Shown here: one piece after another, positions 21,698-29,703 of the stretch
Layout of the letters: the number at the start of each line of letters is the position of its first letter
Position numbering within the stretch: the first letter of the stretch is position 1
Source of the DNA: a bacterium endosymbiont of Escarpia laminata
GTDB lineage: Bacteria; Pseudomonadota; Gammaproteobacteria; Chromatiales; Chromatiaceae
Assembly (NCBI GenBank): GCA_003660235.1
Contig: QGON01000054.1
Coordinates: 31,989 to 95,988 of the forward strand
Length of the DNA: 64,000 bases
Direction of reading: 5' to 3'
Made by a program: the position numbers and the translations under genes
The notes under the pieces: model-generated
Database searches by the model: none
The model's input: the letters and a program-made list of their open reading frames with translations, nothing else
Told to the model about the DNA's origin: nothing

Positions 21698-22480
21698 ATG
21701 AGAGTAAAAAGGCTCCGCAATGCGGGGCCTTTTTTGTTGTTGCTCTTTCTGGCGTTGCTGTTCAGCAGCGCTGTCGATGCTTCCTGCCCTTCCCTGGGCA
21801 GTGGCGAGTTATTCGAAGTGGCGGAGATTTTCGATGGAGATACTCTGCTGCTGTCCGATGGCCGCAGGATTCGCTTGATCGGTATCAATACCCCGGAAAC
21901 AGGTTGGGAGGAAAAACCCGACGAACCTCATGCCAAGGCTGCAAAGAGACGGCTTGAGCGGCTGGTCTCCGATTCCGGTAAGCGGATTCGCCTGGAGAAG
22001 GGGCATCAACAAAAGGATCGCTACCGACGGATTCTGGCCCACGTTTATAGCCAGAATGGAAAAAATCTTATTGAGGCAATGTTGCAGGATGGTGCGGGTT
22101 TCCAGATCGTCTTCCCCCCGAACCTGAACCACCTGCAATGTTATAGGGCGGCAGAAAGCCGGGCACGTGCTGCTGGACGGGGTGTTTGGGCCGATGCGCC
22201 GGTCATCGAGGCGGTTGGGCTGGCGCGCTCAGTCGAAGGGTTTCGACTACTGAGTGGCCGGATTGAATCGGTGGAAAAGAGTCGCCGATCTTTCTGGTTG
22301 AAGATTGCCGGGGTGAAGTTGCGCGTCGACCGCTCGGATCTCGGCCACTTCAAGGAAGGGCAGCTGGAAAGTCTGGTGGGTCAGCGTGTTGAAGTGCGAG
22401 GTTGGATCCGGTTTTATAAGGGGAGCCAGCGTATACGAATCCGGCATCCGTCGGCCATCAGAAAGCTTGATGCAAAATAG
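21698..22480 (+). CDS. Exported staphylococcal-nuclease-like protein
   Basis: The 260-residue product has a signal peptide (NAGPFLLLLFLALLFSSAVDA, about residues 8-28) and an SNase domain with EIFDGDTLLLSDGRRIRLIG, GINTPETGW and DRYRRILAHVY, which hold the calcium-binding Asp and catalytic Arg/Glu of thermonucleases. A second beta-rich domain (about residues 170-260) looks OB-fold-like. The ATG at 21698 has GAGGCAG upstream. The rpmE terminator hairpin lies inside the signal-peptide codons, so expression needs read-through or a promoter within the hairpin region. Confidence 0.85.
   Translation: MRVKRLRNAGPFLLLLFLALLFSSAVDASCPSLGSGELFEVAEIFDGDTLLLSDGRRIRLIGINTPETGWEEKPDEPHAKAAKRRLERLVSDSGKRIRLEKGHQQKDRYRRILAHVYSQNGKNLIEAMLQDGAGFQIVFPPNLNHLQCYRAAESRARAAGRGVWADAPVIEAVGLARSVEGFRLLSGRIESVEKSRRSFWLKIAGVKLRVDRSDLGHFKEGQLESLVGQRVEVRGWIRFYKGSQRIRIRHPSAIRKLDAK
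21711..21736 (+). terminator. Rho-independent terminator of rpmE inside the nuclease signal-peptide codons
   Basis: Arms GGCTCCGC/GCGGGGCC with a 3-nt loop are followed by six T, about 75 bp after the rpmE stop. The T-run encodes Phe/Leu residues of the downstream signal peptide. Confidence 0.8.
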
Positions 22481-22489
22481 GAGGGGCAG

Positions 22490-22571
22490 GCCCGATCAAG
22501 CGCAGCGGATCGGGCATTTCAGAAGTGGGTAAAATCCATGGGCTTGCCGGTTCCGCTACGCTTGAACCGGC
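22490..22571. repeat. Two REP-like palindromes (AAGCG-core family)
   Basis: At 22490-22515, 8-bp arms GCCCGATC/GATCGGGC flank the core AAGCGCAGCG. At 22546-22571, arms GCCGGTTC/GAACCGGC flank the same core inverted (CGCTACGCTT). They fill the gap between the convergent nuclease gene and the Cys-rich gene and may serve as terminators. Other copies lie at 32888-32913 and 50367-50392. Confidence 0.8.
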
Positions 22572-22775
22572 CTACACGCTTCGTTTGATGGAAGCGGCTG
22601 GAACCGCCGTATCGCAACCATCCTGAGTGGAGCAGCTTCCCTGCTGCTTGCAGGCCCCGCAACCCACCTTGTAACCCTTATATTCGGGATCCTGCCGTGA
22701 CAGCCAGCCCTGAAACAGCACCCAGCCGCCGCACAGCAGCATCAATCCCAGGAGTGAAAGTATATGGATGAGCAT
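22572..22775 (-). CDS. Small Cys-rich membrane protein at the end of the rnf operon
   Basis: The 67-residue product has one N-terminal membrane helix (about residues 3-22) and a cluster of cysteines (GCGACKQQGSCSTQDGC) that could bind a metal or an Fe-S cluster. It lies 12 bp after rnfA, where clostridial-type rnfCDGEAB operons carry rnfB. I do not recognise the family; it recalls the small Cys-containing maturation protein NqrM in size and layout, but the motif differs. A role in Rnf assembly is inference from position. Confidence 0.7.
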   Translation of the reverse strand: MLIHILSLLGLMLLCGGWVLFQGWLSRQDPEYKGYKVGCGACKQQGSCSTQDGCDTAVPAASIKRSV

Positions 22776-22787
22776 CGGTAACCCTCC

Positions 22788-23366
22788 TCAGGTTGAGCTG
22801 AACAGCCCGGCAAACCCCATGAATGCCATGGAGAGGATGCCGGCAATGATCAGGTTCATGGCGGTGCCGCGCACCAGCACGGGCATGTCGATGATTTCGG
22901 TCTCCTCCCGCAGTCCCGCCATCAGAACCATCGCCAGGGTGAAACCGGCGCCGGCGCCGAGGGCGAAGACCATGCCTTCGGCGAAGCCGTAACCCCGGTT
23001 GGTGGCAAAGATTGCGAGTCCCAGAATGGCGCAGTTGGTGGTGATCAACGGCAGAAAGATGCCCAGTGCCTTGAACAGGGCGGGGCTGAGCTTCTTGATT
23101 GCCATCTCGATAAACTGCACCGTGGAGGCGATGACGACGATGAAACTGATCAGTCGCAGGTAGGGGGCATGGGTCAGCACATAGGCGTTGAGGAACCAGG
23201 AACAGAGCGCGGTGATGAGCAGCACGAAGGTGGTGGCCAGCCCCAGCCGGAATGAGGTTTCGAGTCTCCCGGAGACGCCGAGAAAGGGACAGAGCCCAAG
23301 AAAGTAGGCCAGCACAAAGTTGTTGACCAACATGGCGCTGACGAAGATCCAGATCAGATTATCCAT
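22788..23366 (-). CDS. rnfA: Ion-translocating oxidoreductase subunit RnfA
   Basis: This 192-residue integral membrane subunit has six predicted helices and the conserved NNFVLAYFLGLCPFLGVS near the N terminus and LPLITTNCAILG in the middle; these Cys-containing half-helices coordinate the intramembrane Fe-S cluster shared with RnfE. Length equals E. coli RsxA (193). It follows rnfE by 6 bp in a minus-strand operon ordered C-D-G-E-A. Confidence 0.96.
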   Translation of the reverse strand: MDNLIWIFVSAMLVNNFVLAYFLGLCPFLGVSGRLETSFRLGLATTFVLLITALCSWFLNAYVLTHAPYLRLISFIVVIASTVQFIEMAIKKLSPALFKALGIFLPLITTNCAILGLAIFATNRGYGFAEGMVFALGAGAGFTLAMVLMAGLREETEIIDMPVLVRGTAMNLIIAGILSMAFMGFAGLFSST

Positions 23367-23372
23367 GTGTGC

Positions 23373-24029
23373 TTACCCCCTGGCCTGTTCTGCGGCAACA
23401 ACCTGTTGCAGAAACCGGGCTTTGCGCTCGGTAACCCAGTTGAAGAAGAGCAGGATCAGACCGAGGGTGATGAAGCCGCCCGGCGGCAGGATCATGATGA
23501 CCCAGGGTTCAAACCCCGCGCCAAACAGATCGATGCCGAAGAGGCTGCCGTTGCCCAGGATCTCGCGTACGCTGCCCAGTGCAAAGAGGGCGATGAGAAA
23601 ACCGGCGGACATGCCGATGGCGTCCATCACGGCGAAACCCACCGTGTGCTTGGCGGCAAATGCCTCCTGGCGGCCGAGGATCATGCAGTTGGCCACGATC
23701 AGCGGGATAAAGGCCCCCAGCTCCTTGTGGATGGCGGGAAACACAGCCAGCAGGGCGTAGTCGATCACCGTCACGAAGGTGGCGATGATGACGATATAGA
23801 GGGAGATCCGCACCTGTTTCGGGATCAGGTTCTTGAAGGCGGAGACCAAGGCGCTGGAGCCAACCAATACGAACAGGGTGGCGAGTCCCATCGCCAGCGC
23901 GTTGATGGCGGAGTTGGTGACCGCCAGCATCGGGCACATGCCGAGCACCTGTACAAAGACGGGGTTGTCCCGCCAGAGGCCTTTCATCATCTCCTGTACT
24001 GCGGAGGGGTCTTTGATGTTGATTGCCAT
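23373..24029 (-). CDS. rnfE: Ion-translocating oxidoreductase subunit RnfE
   Basis: This 218-residue integral membrane subunit is homologous to RnfA. It carries the paired Cys motifs QVLGMCPMLAVT and LIVANCMILGRQEAF in inverted membrane topology, which with RnfA hold an intramembrane Fe-S cluster. Length is slightly below E. coli RsxE (231). The start ATG gives MAINIKDPSAVQE, and the gene is 50 bp downstream of rnfG. Confidence 0.95.
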   Translation of the reverse strand: MAINIKDPSAVQEMMKGLWRDNPVFVQVLGMCPMLAVTNSAINALAMGLATLFVLVGSSALVSAFKNLIPKQVRISLYIVIIATFVTVIDYALLAVFPAIHKELGAFIPLIVANCMILGRQEAFAAKHTVGFAVMDAIGMSAGFLIALFALGSVREILGNGSLFGIDLFGAGFEPWVIMILPPGGFITLGLILLFFNWVTERKARFLQQVVAAEQARG

Positions 24030-24079
24030 AATTGATGTCTCAATAATTACCAGGGATAAAGGGGGAAGGAATGTTCCCC

Positions 24080-24754
24080 TTAACCTTCGTCCTTAGTTTT
24101 TTTGCTTTCCAGTTTCGGCTCATTGCCTGGGGCTGGCAGCCGGTCTTCCCAGCGTACGCGGGCCTCGTTGATGATCCTCACCACCGCCTTGGCGGAGATG
24201 GTGGCGCCGGTGATGGAGTCGATCTCATAGGGGGTGGATTTGGTGCCCTTCTTGACGGCCTTTATCTCGGGGTCGACGGAGAGATCATCAAAGTTAGCGA
24301 CAAAGGCCATGTCTTTGAAGATTTTGTCCCCCAAACCTGGGGTTTCCCGGCTCTCCAGGATCTCCATGCCGACGATCTTGCGCTGCTCCGGCAGGTAGCC
24401 ATAAAGGACGCGGATGGTGTCCTGAAATCCTGGGCCAGCACCCTCCACGGCATAGCCTACGAACTGGCCTTGACTGCCATAACCGCCATAGATCGTATCC
24501 TCATCGGCACCTTTTTCAGTGCGCACCCGCAGTTTGCCGTTGTCGAACTGCAGTTTCTGCATGGTGGAGACGTTCGGCAGCACCTTGAAAACAGCCTCTC
24601 GCAACTCACGGGCCTTATTGGCGGTGATGGTGGGCAGGGTCGCCTCGTAGATGCTGATGATGATGATGCCGGAGATCAGGCCGGCAAAGGCCAGTGAGAG
24701 GGCCAGTTTGGTGGAGCTGGGCTCCTGTTCCAGGGATCGCAGTTCGATGGTCAT
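24080..24754 (-). CDS. rnfG: Ion-translocating oxidoreductase subunit RnfG
   Basis: This 224-residue subunit has one membrane helix (about residues 18-38) and a periplasmic FMN-binding domain. The flavinylation motif DSITGATISAKAV is intact; ApbE attaches FMN to the threonine of SGAT/TGAT. The segment ESRETPGLGDKI is also typical. It overlaps rnfD by 4 bases. No apbE gene is in the window. Confidence 0.95.
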   Translation of the reverse strand: MTIELRSLEQEPSSTKLALSLAFAGLISGIIIISIYEATLPTITANKARELREAVFKVLPNVSTMQKLQFDNGKLRVRTEKGADEDTIYGGYGSQGQFVGYAVEGAGPGFQDTIRVLYGYLPEQRKIVGMEILESRETPGLGDKIFKDMAFVANFDDLSVDPEIKAVKKGTKSTPYEIDSITGATISAKAVVRIINEARVRWEDRLPAPGNEPKLESKKTKDEG

Positions 24755-25770
24755 GCCTTTTTCACTCCCCGTCCAAATACCCGGGGTTGGGTATAGCGAT
24801 CAATGAGTGGGGTGGCGGCATTCATCAGCAGAATGGCGTACATCATGCCCTCCGGCATGCCGCCGAAGACGCGGATCAGAACTACCAGAAAACCGATGCC
24901 GGCACCAAATATCCAACTGCCTCTGGGGGTGAGCGGTGAGGTGACCGGGTCGGTCGCCATGTAGATCGCCCCAAGCATCATGCCGCCGGAGAAGAGGGTG
25001 AAGAGTGGGCTGGGAAAACGTTCGGCATCGACCGCAAACAGGATACCGGAGAAGATGCAAGCGGTGAGAAAGATGCTGGCGGGGATGCGCCAGTCGAGGT
25101 CGCGGCGGAACCAGAGCCAGAGTCCGCCGAGCAGCAACAGCAGACTGCTGGTTTCACCCAAGGAGCCGGCGGTGTTGCCGATAAAGAGGCTGGAAATGGC
25201 GGTGCCCTCATATTCGAACTTCATCAAACCGAGGGGGCTGGCGCCACTCATGGTATCCCAGGTGGCCTGCATGAAGGGGGCAGCCAGGGTGCTGGAGTAG
25301 AGGTCGAAAAAGTGTTCCGGACCCTGCGCCGCATACCAGGTGGTCATGGCAATGGGAAAGGTGCCGAGCAGGAAGGCGCGCCCCACCAGCGCCGGATTGA
25401 AGAGGTTGTTACCCAGTCCGCCCCAGATCACCTTGCCGAGGCCGATGGCCACCACGCCGCCGAGAAAGGCCATCCAGATCGGCAAAGCCGGTGGCAGGGT
25501 CAATCCGAGCAGCAGGCCGGTGAGCGCGGCGCTGCCGTCGCCCAGTGCCGTGGTCCGGGTTTGCGCCGGAGTGAACGCCCACTCTGTGGCGACTGCACCG
25601 ATGATCGAGGCGAGCAGAACCAGCAGGGCGCTGAGGCCGAAAAACCAGAGACCGGCCAGGGTGGCAGGCAGCAGAGCGTACCAGACATCGCGCATCGCCT
25701 GGGGCGTGGTCATGCCCTGCACCAGCAACGGTGCAGGTTGAACCATGAGACTTGGGTCTTTCTTCTTCAT
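24751..25770 (-). CDS. rnfD: Ion-translocating oxidoreductase subunit RnfD
   Basis: This membrane subunit of about 339 residues has ten or so hydrophobic segments. The flavin attachment region reads DTMSGASPLGL, with Ser where most RnfD proteins have the FMN-linked Thr. The ATG at 25770 (MKKKDPSLMVQPAP) is chosen because the longer frame to 25833 only translates an AAAGG heptamer array; no clear ribosome binding site precedes either. Repeats fill the 280 bp between rnfC and rnfD, which is unusual inside this operon. Confidence 0.92.
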   Translation of the reverse strand: MKKKDPSLMVQPAPLLVQGMTTPQAMRDVWYALLPATLAGLWFFGLSALLVLLASIIGAVATEWAFTPAQTRTTALGDGSAALTGLLLGLTLPPALPIWMAFLGGVVAIGLGKVIWGGLGNNLFNPALVGRAFLLGTFPIAMTTWYAAQGPEHFFDLYSSTLAAPFMQATWDTMSGASPLGLMKFEYEGTAISSLFIGNTAGSLGETSSLLLLLGGLWLWFRRDLDWRIPASIFLTACIFSGILFAVDAERFPSPLFTLFSGGMMLGAIYMATDPVTSPLTPRGSWIFGAGIGFLVVLIRVFGGMPEGMMYAILLMNAATPLIDRYTQPRVFGRGVKKA

Positions 25771-25778
25771 GTTTTTTA

Positions 25779-25845
25779 AGGCAAAAGGCGAAAGGTTAAA
25801 GGCGAAAGGCGGCCGTACCACCGGATAAGCCAAACGTTGTCGTTT
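25779..25845. repeat. Heptamer array plus conserved 3' module (rnfC-rnfD gap)
   Basis: Degenerate heptamers (AAAAGGCG, AAAGGTT, AAAGGCG, AAAGGCG) at 25783-25811 are followed by about 35 bp (GGCCGTACCACCGGATAAGC and onward to GTTGTCGT) that closely match the stretch after the heptamers at 29404-29445. The same composite repeat therefore occurs twice. Confidence 0.75.
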
Positions 25846-25885
25846 TTAAAGTTCATAAAATAACGTCACTGATAAATCAATGCAG

Positions 25886-26031
25886 GTCGGGTTAGTCGCG
25901 CGGCAGCACAAGACTGGAATACGGCGCGGTGCCTTGCGTGCGGCGTAACCCGACGATCCGATGTTGGGTTACGATGCGCAGGATGTTTTGCGGCAAAATG
26001 AAAGTTTGCCGCTATGCGCATCTAACCCAAC
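25886..26031. repeat. Two palindromic repeats between rnfC and rnfD
   Basis: Element one (25886-25954) has arms starting GTCGGGTTAG and ending GTAACCCGAC with an inner CGCGCGGC/GCGGCG pairing. Element two (25963-26031) has arms GTTGGGTTACGATGCGCA and TGCGCATCTAACCCAAC. They resemble the GTTGGGTTA-type palindromes common in gammaproteobacterial intergenic DNA. They occupy most of the 3' untranslated region of rnfC. Confidence 0.75.
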
Positions 26032-26051
26032 CTACAAAATAACTACATGTT

Positions 26052-27401
26052 TTAGCCGTTCGCCCTCTTATGCTGCTGCCGTAAGTTATCCTTTGCCGTG
26101 CGGATATGCTGCACGATCGGTATCCCTGAGGGACAGGCGTAGGTGCAAGCGCCGCACTCCACGCAGTCGGTGACGTTCAAGGCGTTCATCTGATCGAACA
26201 GCCGCGCCTTGGCGAGCCGGGCAAAACGCGACGGATTGAGGAAATAGGGACAGGCCTCGAGACAGCGTCCGCAGTGGATACAGGGGTATTCGCGGGGGCG
26301 TCCGGTTTCGGCAGCAGTGAAGGCGAGAATGCCGGAGGTGCCCTTCAGCACCGGCACGTCCAGACTGGCGATGGGCGCGCCCATCATCGGTCCGCCGGAG
26401 ATCACCTCACGGGTGTCATCGCTCAGGCCGCCGCAGAATTTCAATACCTCCCGGATGGGGGTGCCCAATGGAACGGTCAGGTTTGCGGGGTAGTGGATGC
26501 CTGGTCCGGAGACAGTGACTACCCGCTCCATCAGCGGGCGGCCCAGATCGAACCACTCTGCGACAGCCACCACAGTGCCGACATTGTTGACCACGATACC
26601 GCAATCCCTGGGCAGCTGCCCGGCAGGGATCTCGATGCCGTAGGTCGCCTTGATCAGCATCTTCTCGGCACCCTGGGGGTATTTCATCGGCAACCCAACC
26701 ACTTCAATGGGCTCGTTGCCGATGGTTTGGCGCAGAATCTCGATGGCGTCGGGTTTGTTGTCCTCCACCCCGATGGTGGCCTTTTCCGCCCCCAGTTTGC
26801 GGCGGATGATCTCCGCGCCCCGCACCACCGATTCGGGGCGCTCCACCATCAGCCGATGGTCGGTGGTCAGGTAGGGTTCGCACTCGGCACCGTTGATCAG
26901 CAGATTGCTGATCTTCTGTCCTTCCGGGATGGCGTACTTTACATGGGCCGGGAAAGCGGCACCGCCCATGCCCACGATGCCTGCCTTCTGCACCTCGGCA
27001 ATGAAGCCATCCATGGAGAGGGACTCCCAGTCGATGGCCGGGCGGGGTTGAAACTGCTGGGTAGCGTAGGGGTCAGCCTCGATCTCGATGGCTGGTTTGA
27101 AGGAGCCGTCCGTATAGCGGTGGGGCTCGATACCCACCACTTTGCCGGTGACGGGGCTGTGCAGGGCGGTGGACATGAAGGCGCCGGGTTCGGCGATCAG
27201 TTGCCCCCGGGCGACCGTATCACCCTTCTTCACCACCGGCTTGGCAGGTACCCCAATATGCTGTCCCAAGGGCATCACATAGCGGGAAACAAAGGGTACG
27301 CGTTGCACCGGCAGGTCAACCGTCTGCTCCTTGAGAGGATCAGGATGGACGCCGTGCCGGAAAGTCGGGCGAAGATTCAGTAATGAGTTGAGCAGTGACA
27401 T
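26052..27401 (-). CDS. rnfC: Ion-translocating oxidoreductase subunit RnfC
   Basis: This 449-residue peripheral subunit takes electrons from NADH through FMN and passes them to RnfB via two [4Fe-4S] clusters. It shows the Rossmann-like [17 protein letters not shown] motif, an SLBB-like region, and two cluster motifs [12 protein letters not shown] and [12 protein letters not shown]. It is the short form without the long Ala/Lys-rich C-terminal repeats of E. coli RsxC. It is the first gene of the minus-strand rnf operon. Confidence 0.95.
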   Translation of the reverse strand: MSLLNSLLNLRPTFRHGVHPDPLKEQTVDLPVQRVPFVSRYVMPLGQHIGVPAKPVVKKGDTVARGQLIAEPGAFMSTALHSPVTGKVVGIEPHRYTDGSFKPAIEIEADPYATQQFQPRPAIDWESLSMDGFIAEVQKAGIVGMGGAAFPAHVKYAIPEGQKISNLLINGAECEPYLTTDHRLMVERPESVVRGAEIIRRKLGAEKATIGVEDNKPDAIEILRQTIGNEPIEVVGLPMKYPQGAEKMLIKATYGIEIPAGQLPRDCGIVVNNVGTVVAVAEWFDLGRPLMERVVTVSGPGIHYPANLTVPLGTPIREVLKFCGGLSDDTREVISGGPMMGAPIASLDVPVLKGTSGILAFTAAETGRPREYPCIHCGRCLEACPYFLNPSRFARLAKARLFDQMNALNVTDCVECGACTYACPSGIPIVQHIRTAKDNLRQQHKRANG

Positions 27402-27624
27402 TCTTCAGAAGCAGAGAAAAAATAGCCATCAAAGTCGCATAGTCTATCAAAAAACGGCCCCTGCCTGCCCCTACAAAATTCCAGCGAAATATGATCCCGG
27501 GAATCTGCTGCGCTATCTCTTGAGGGAGGTTACACTAATCCCGTTTTTCAATCAGGGCAGTAGACGTTTCAGCGCCACTGCCCATTACGATCAATTGCAG
27601 CGGCAGAGGCCGTTAGGAGCGGAG

Positions 27625-28746
27625 ATGACCAAATATATAGGGATACTGACCGCAGGTGGTGACAGCCCCGGCCTCAATGCAGCGATCCGTGGCGTCGGTA
27701 AGGCGGCCCAAGGTTATTACGACATGCAGATGATCGGTTTCATGGACGGCTTTCGTGGTCTGGTGGATAACCGCACCACCCGTTTGGACGGGGGTGTGCT
27801 CTCCGGCATCCTTACTCAGGGCGGCACCATCCTGGGCACCAGCCGGGACAAACCCCACCGCATGATGTTTGCGGGCAAGAAGCAGGACATGACAGATGTG
27901 ATTGTGGAGAACTATGCGGCGAATCACCTTGATGCGCTTGTCTGCCTGGGTGGCGGAGGGACCCAGAAGAACGCCCTGCAACTGATGGAGAAGGGGTTGA
28001 ACATCATCACCCTGCCCAAGACTATCGATAATGATGTAGGCAAAACCGATACGACCTTCGGCTTCGACACCGCCTTGGGCATCGCCACTGAAGCCATCGA
28101 CCGGCTTCACAGCACTGCCCACAGTCACCATCGGATCATCGTGGTGGAGATCATGGGACACCGGGCGGGCTGGCTCGCCTTGGGCGCCGGCATCGCAGGC
28201 GGGGCGGATGTGATCCTGCTGCCGGAGATCCCTTACGATATCGAGAATGTAGCAGAGGCGATTCGCACCCGGGTGCGCAGCGGCAAGAACTTCAGTATTG
28301 TCGCCGTGGCGGAGGGTGCGCTGCCCAAAGATCAGGCGGTTTTGATGCGGGCCGCCGAGGCGCGCAAGGCGGCAGCGGTGGAGAAAAAGGAGCGAAAGAG
28401 CGCCAAAAAGGAGTTGGAGATGCTGCAGGCGGCCAACTCCAGCCATACGGTTACGCTTTCCCAGCAGCTGGAGGCGCTTACAGGATTGGAGTCCAGAGTC
28501 ACCATACTGGGCCACCTTCAGCGGGGCGGCACCCCATCGGCCGCCGACCGCCTGCTTGCCACCCGGCTGGGTACCGCCTGTGCCGATCTAATTGAGCAGG
28601 GGGAGTTTGGGATAATGGTGGCGGCCCGCGGCGAACTGGCGGTTCCCGTTCCGCTACAGGAGGTGGCGGGTAGTAAGAAGTTAGTGCCGATGGACCACCC
28701 TTGGGTGGAGAGCGCCCGCCGTGTCGGCACCAGTTTTGGGGATTGA
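27625..28746 (+). CDS. pfkA: 6-phosphofructokinase family enzyme, phosphoryl donor uncertain
   Basis: This 373-residue cytoplasmic PFK has [17 protein letters not shown] for nucleotide binding, [20 protein letters not shown] with the catalytic Asp, and the [14 protein letters not shown] effector/substrate motif. The start at 27625 has TAGGAGCGGAG upstream. Donor specificity is ambiguous: Lys in PKTIDND is found in PPi-type and some ATP-type enzymes, while the usual GGDGT/GGDDT segment reads GGGGT here, so the metal-binding Asp is absent. A segment of about 40 charged residues ([20 protein letters not shown] onward) extends the middle of the protein. Confidence 0.85.
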   Translation: MTKYIGILTAGGDSPGLNAAIRGVGKAAQGYYDMQMIGFMDGFRGLVDNRTTRLDGGVLSGILTQGGTILGTSRDKPHRMMFAGKKQDMTDVIVENYAANHLDALVCLGGGGTQKNALQLMEKGLNIITLPKTIDNDVGKTDTTFGFDTALGIATEAIDRLHSTAHSHHRIIVVEIMGHRAGWLALGAGIAGGADVILLPEIPYDIENVAEAIRTRVRSGKNFSIVAVAEGALPKDQAVLMRAAEARKAAAVEKKERKSAKKELEMLQAANSSHTVTLSQQLEALTGLESRVTILGHLQRGGTPSAADRLLATRLGTACADLIEQGEFGIMVAARGELAVPVPLQEVAGSKKLVPMDHPWVESARRVGTSFGD

Positions 28747-28766
28747 TTCCCCCCATGCCCCGGATT

Positions 28767-29396
28767 TTAAGTGGTGAGCGTGGTATCGAGGCAGTGACCG
28801 GTATTGCACTTTTGCAGCTGGTGGTTGGCAGCGCCAATCGTCTGTAAGCGGGATTCCAGCGTTTCCAGATCTGCTGCCGGTAACAGTTCAGGATGGACGG
28901 TGGTGCGGACCTCATAAGCCACGCCGCTGGCAACCAGCAGTTGCAGGCTCTCCCAGGCCTTCTCCCCGCTGCCCCTGACGCCGGGCAGGGTGGCGTAATT
29001 TTCCGCCAACGCCTTGATGTCCAGCCCCACCCAGTCGAGCAGGGACAGCAGTTCGGCCAGTCTTTCAGGGTAGACCCCGGCGCTGTGCAGGCCGATCTTG
29101 AACCCCATCGCTTTGACCTGTTCAATAGCAGGCTTGAGGGCGATTTGGAGGGAGGGTTCGCCGCCGCTGAAGACTACGGCGTCCAACAGTCCCTGACGCT
29201 GTTCAAGAAAGGCGATGATCTCATCCCACTCGATCAACGCAGGGTCGCTGCTTATGCGGGGCAACAGATGGCCATTGTGGCAGTAGCGGCAACGCCAGGG
29301 GCAGCCCTGGCAGAAGATGACCGCTGCCAGTTCCCTCGGATAGTCGATGGTGGTCATGGGAGTGAGGCCGCCGACCTGAAGCGTTGTTTGTTTCAT
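28767..29396 (-). CDS. nrdG: Anaerobic ribonucleotide reductase activating protein
   Basis: This 209-residue radical SAM enzyme installs the glycyl radical on class III ribonucleotide reductase. The motif CQGCPWRCRYCHN contains the CxxxCxxC ligands, followed by VFSGGEPSLQ for SAM binding. N-terminal VGGLTPMTTIDYPRELAAVIF is typical of the NrdG-2 group. It lies downstream of nrdD and the small glycyl-radical ORF on the same strand, separated from them by a heptamer-repeat hairpin. Confidence 0.93.
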   Translation of the reverse strand: MKQTTLQVGGLTPMTTIDYPRELAAVIFCQGCPWRCRYCHNGHLLPRISSDPALIEWDEIIAFLEQRQGLLDAVVFSGGEPSLQIALKPAIEQVKAMGFKIGLHSAGVYPERLAELLSLLDWVGLDIKALAENYATLPGVRGSGEKAWESLQLLVASGVAYEVRTTVHPELLPAADLETLESRLQTIGAANHQLQKCNTGHCLDTTLTT

Positions 29397-29403
29397 GATT
29401 AAT

Positions 29404-29553
29404 AAAGGTTAAAGGTTAAAGGTTAAAGGCGAAAGGTTAAAGGTGGCCGTGCCACTGGATAAGCCGAGCGCTGTCGTGATTTGAACAAGCCTGGCTTGAC
29501 TCAAGAATCCGGCAAATCTTCGATTTGCCAGCCTTTCACCTTTCACCTTTCAC
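29404..29553. repeat. Inverted pair of heptamer arrays inside the nrd operon
   Basis: Six AAAGGTT-type heptamers (29404-29445) are followed by the conserved module shared with 25811-25845, about 80 bp of other sequence including AAATCTTCGATTT (a short palindrome), and an inverted run CCTTTCACCTTTCACCTTTC at 29532-29551. The inverted run supplies the last codons and the stop of the small glycyl-radical ORF. Confidence 0.8.
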
Positions 29554-29703
29554 CGTACGACTTTCCCGGAAGCAGCGCCGGTCGCTATGTTCCGACTGCT
29601 TACCGGGGTTGAAGGCCGAGACGGGACGGTGGTAACCCATTACCCGGGTCCAGACTTCGCAGCGGGTACGCTCTTCCTCTTGCAGTTCAATGGCAGCTTG
29701 CAT
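29536..29703 (-). CDS. nrdD: Separate glycyl-radical domain of class III ribonucleotide reductase
   Basis: A 55-residue ORF overlaps the 3' end of the large nrdD gene by 17 bases in another frame. Its core RTRCEVWTRVMGYHRPVSAF contains the RVxGY glycyl-radical motif (Gly23), followed by NPGKQSEHSDRRCF. The ATG at 29703 has an AGGAG ribosome binding site 10 bases upstream, so it can be translated as its own polypeptide. The last residues (VKGER) and stop come from a heptamer array. The large NrdD lacks this motif, so the two polypeptides would have to act together. A sequencing frameshift is an alternative explanation. Confidence 0.85.
   Translation of the reverse strand: MQAAIELQEEERTRCEVWTRVMGYHRPVSAFNPGKQSEHSDRRCFRESRTVKGER

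Noticed and set aside
29687..29703. Split nrdD as a simple sequencing frameshift
   Set aside because: The small ORF has a well-spaced AGGAG site and its own ATG overlapping the nrdD end, which is typical of coupled genes. The alternative remains possible and is noted in the feature.
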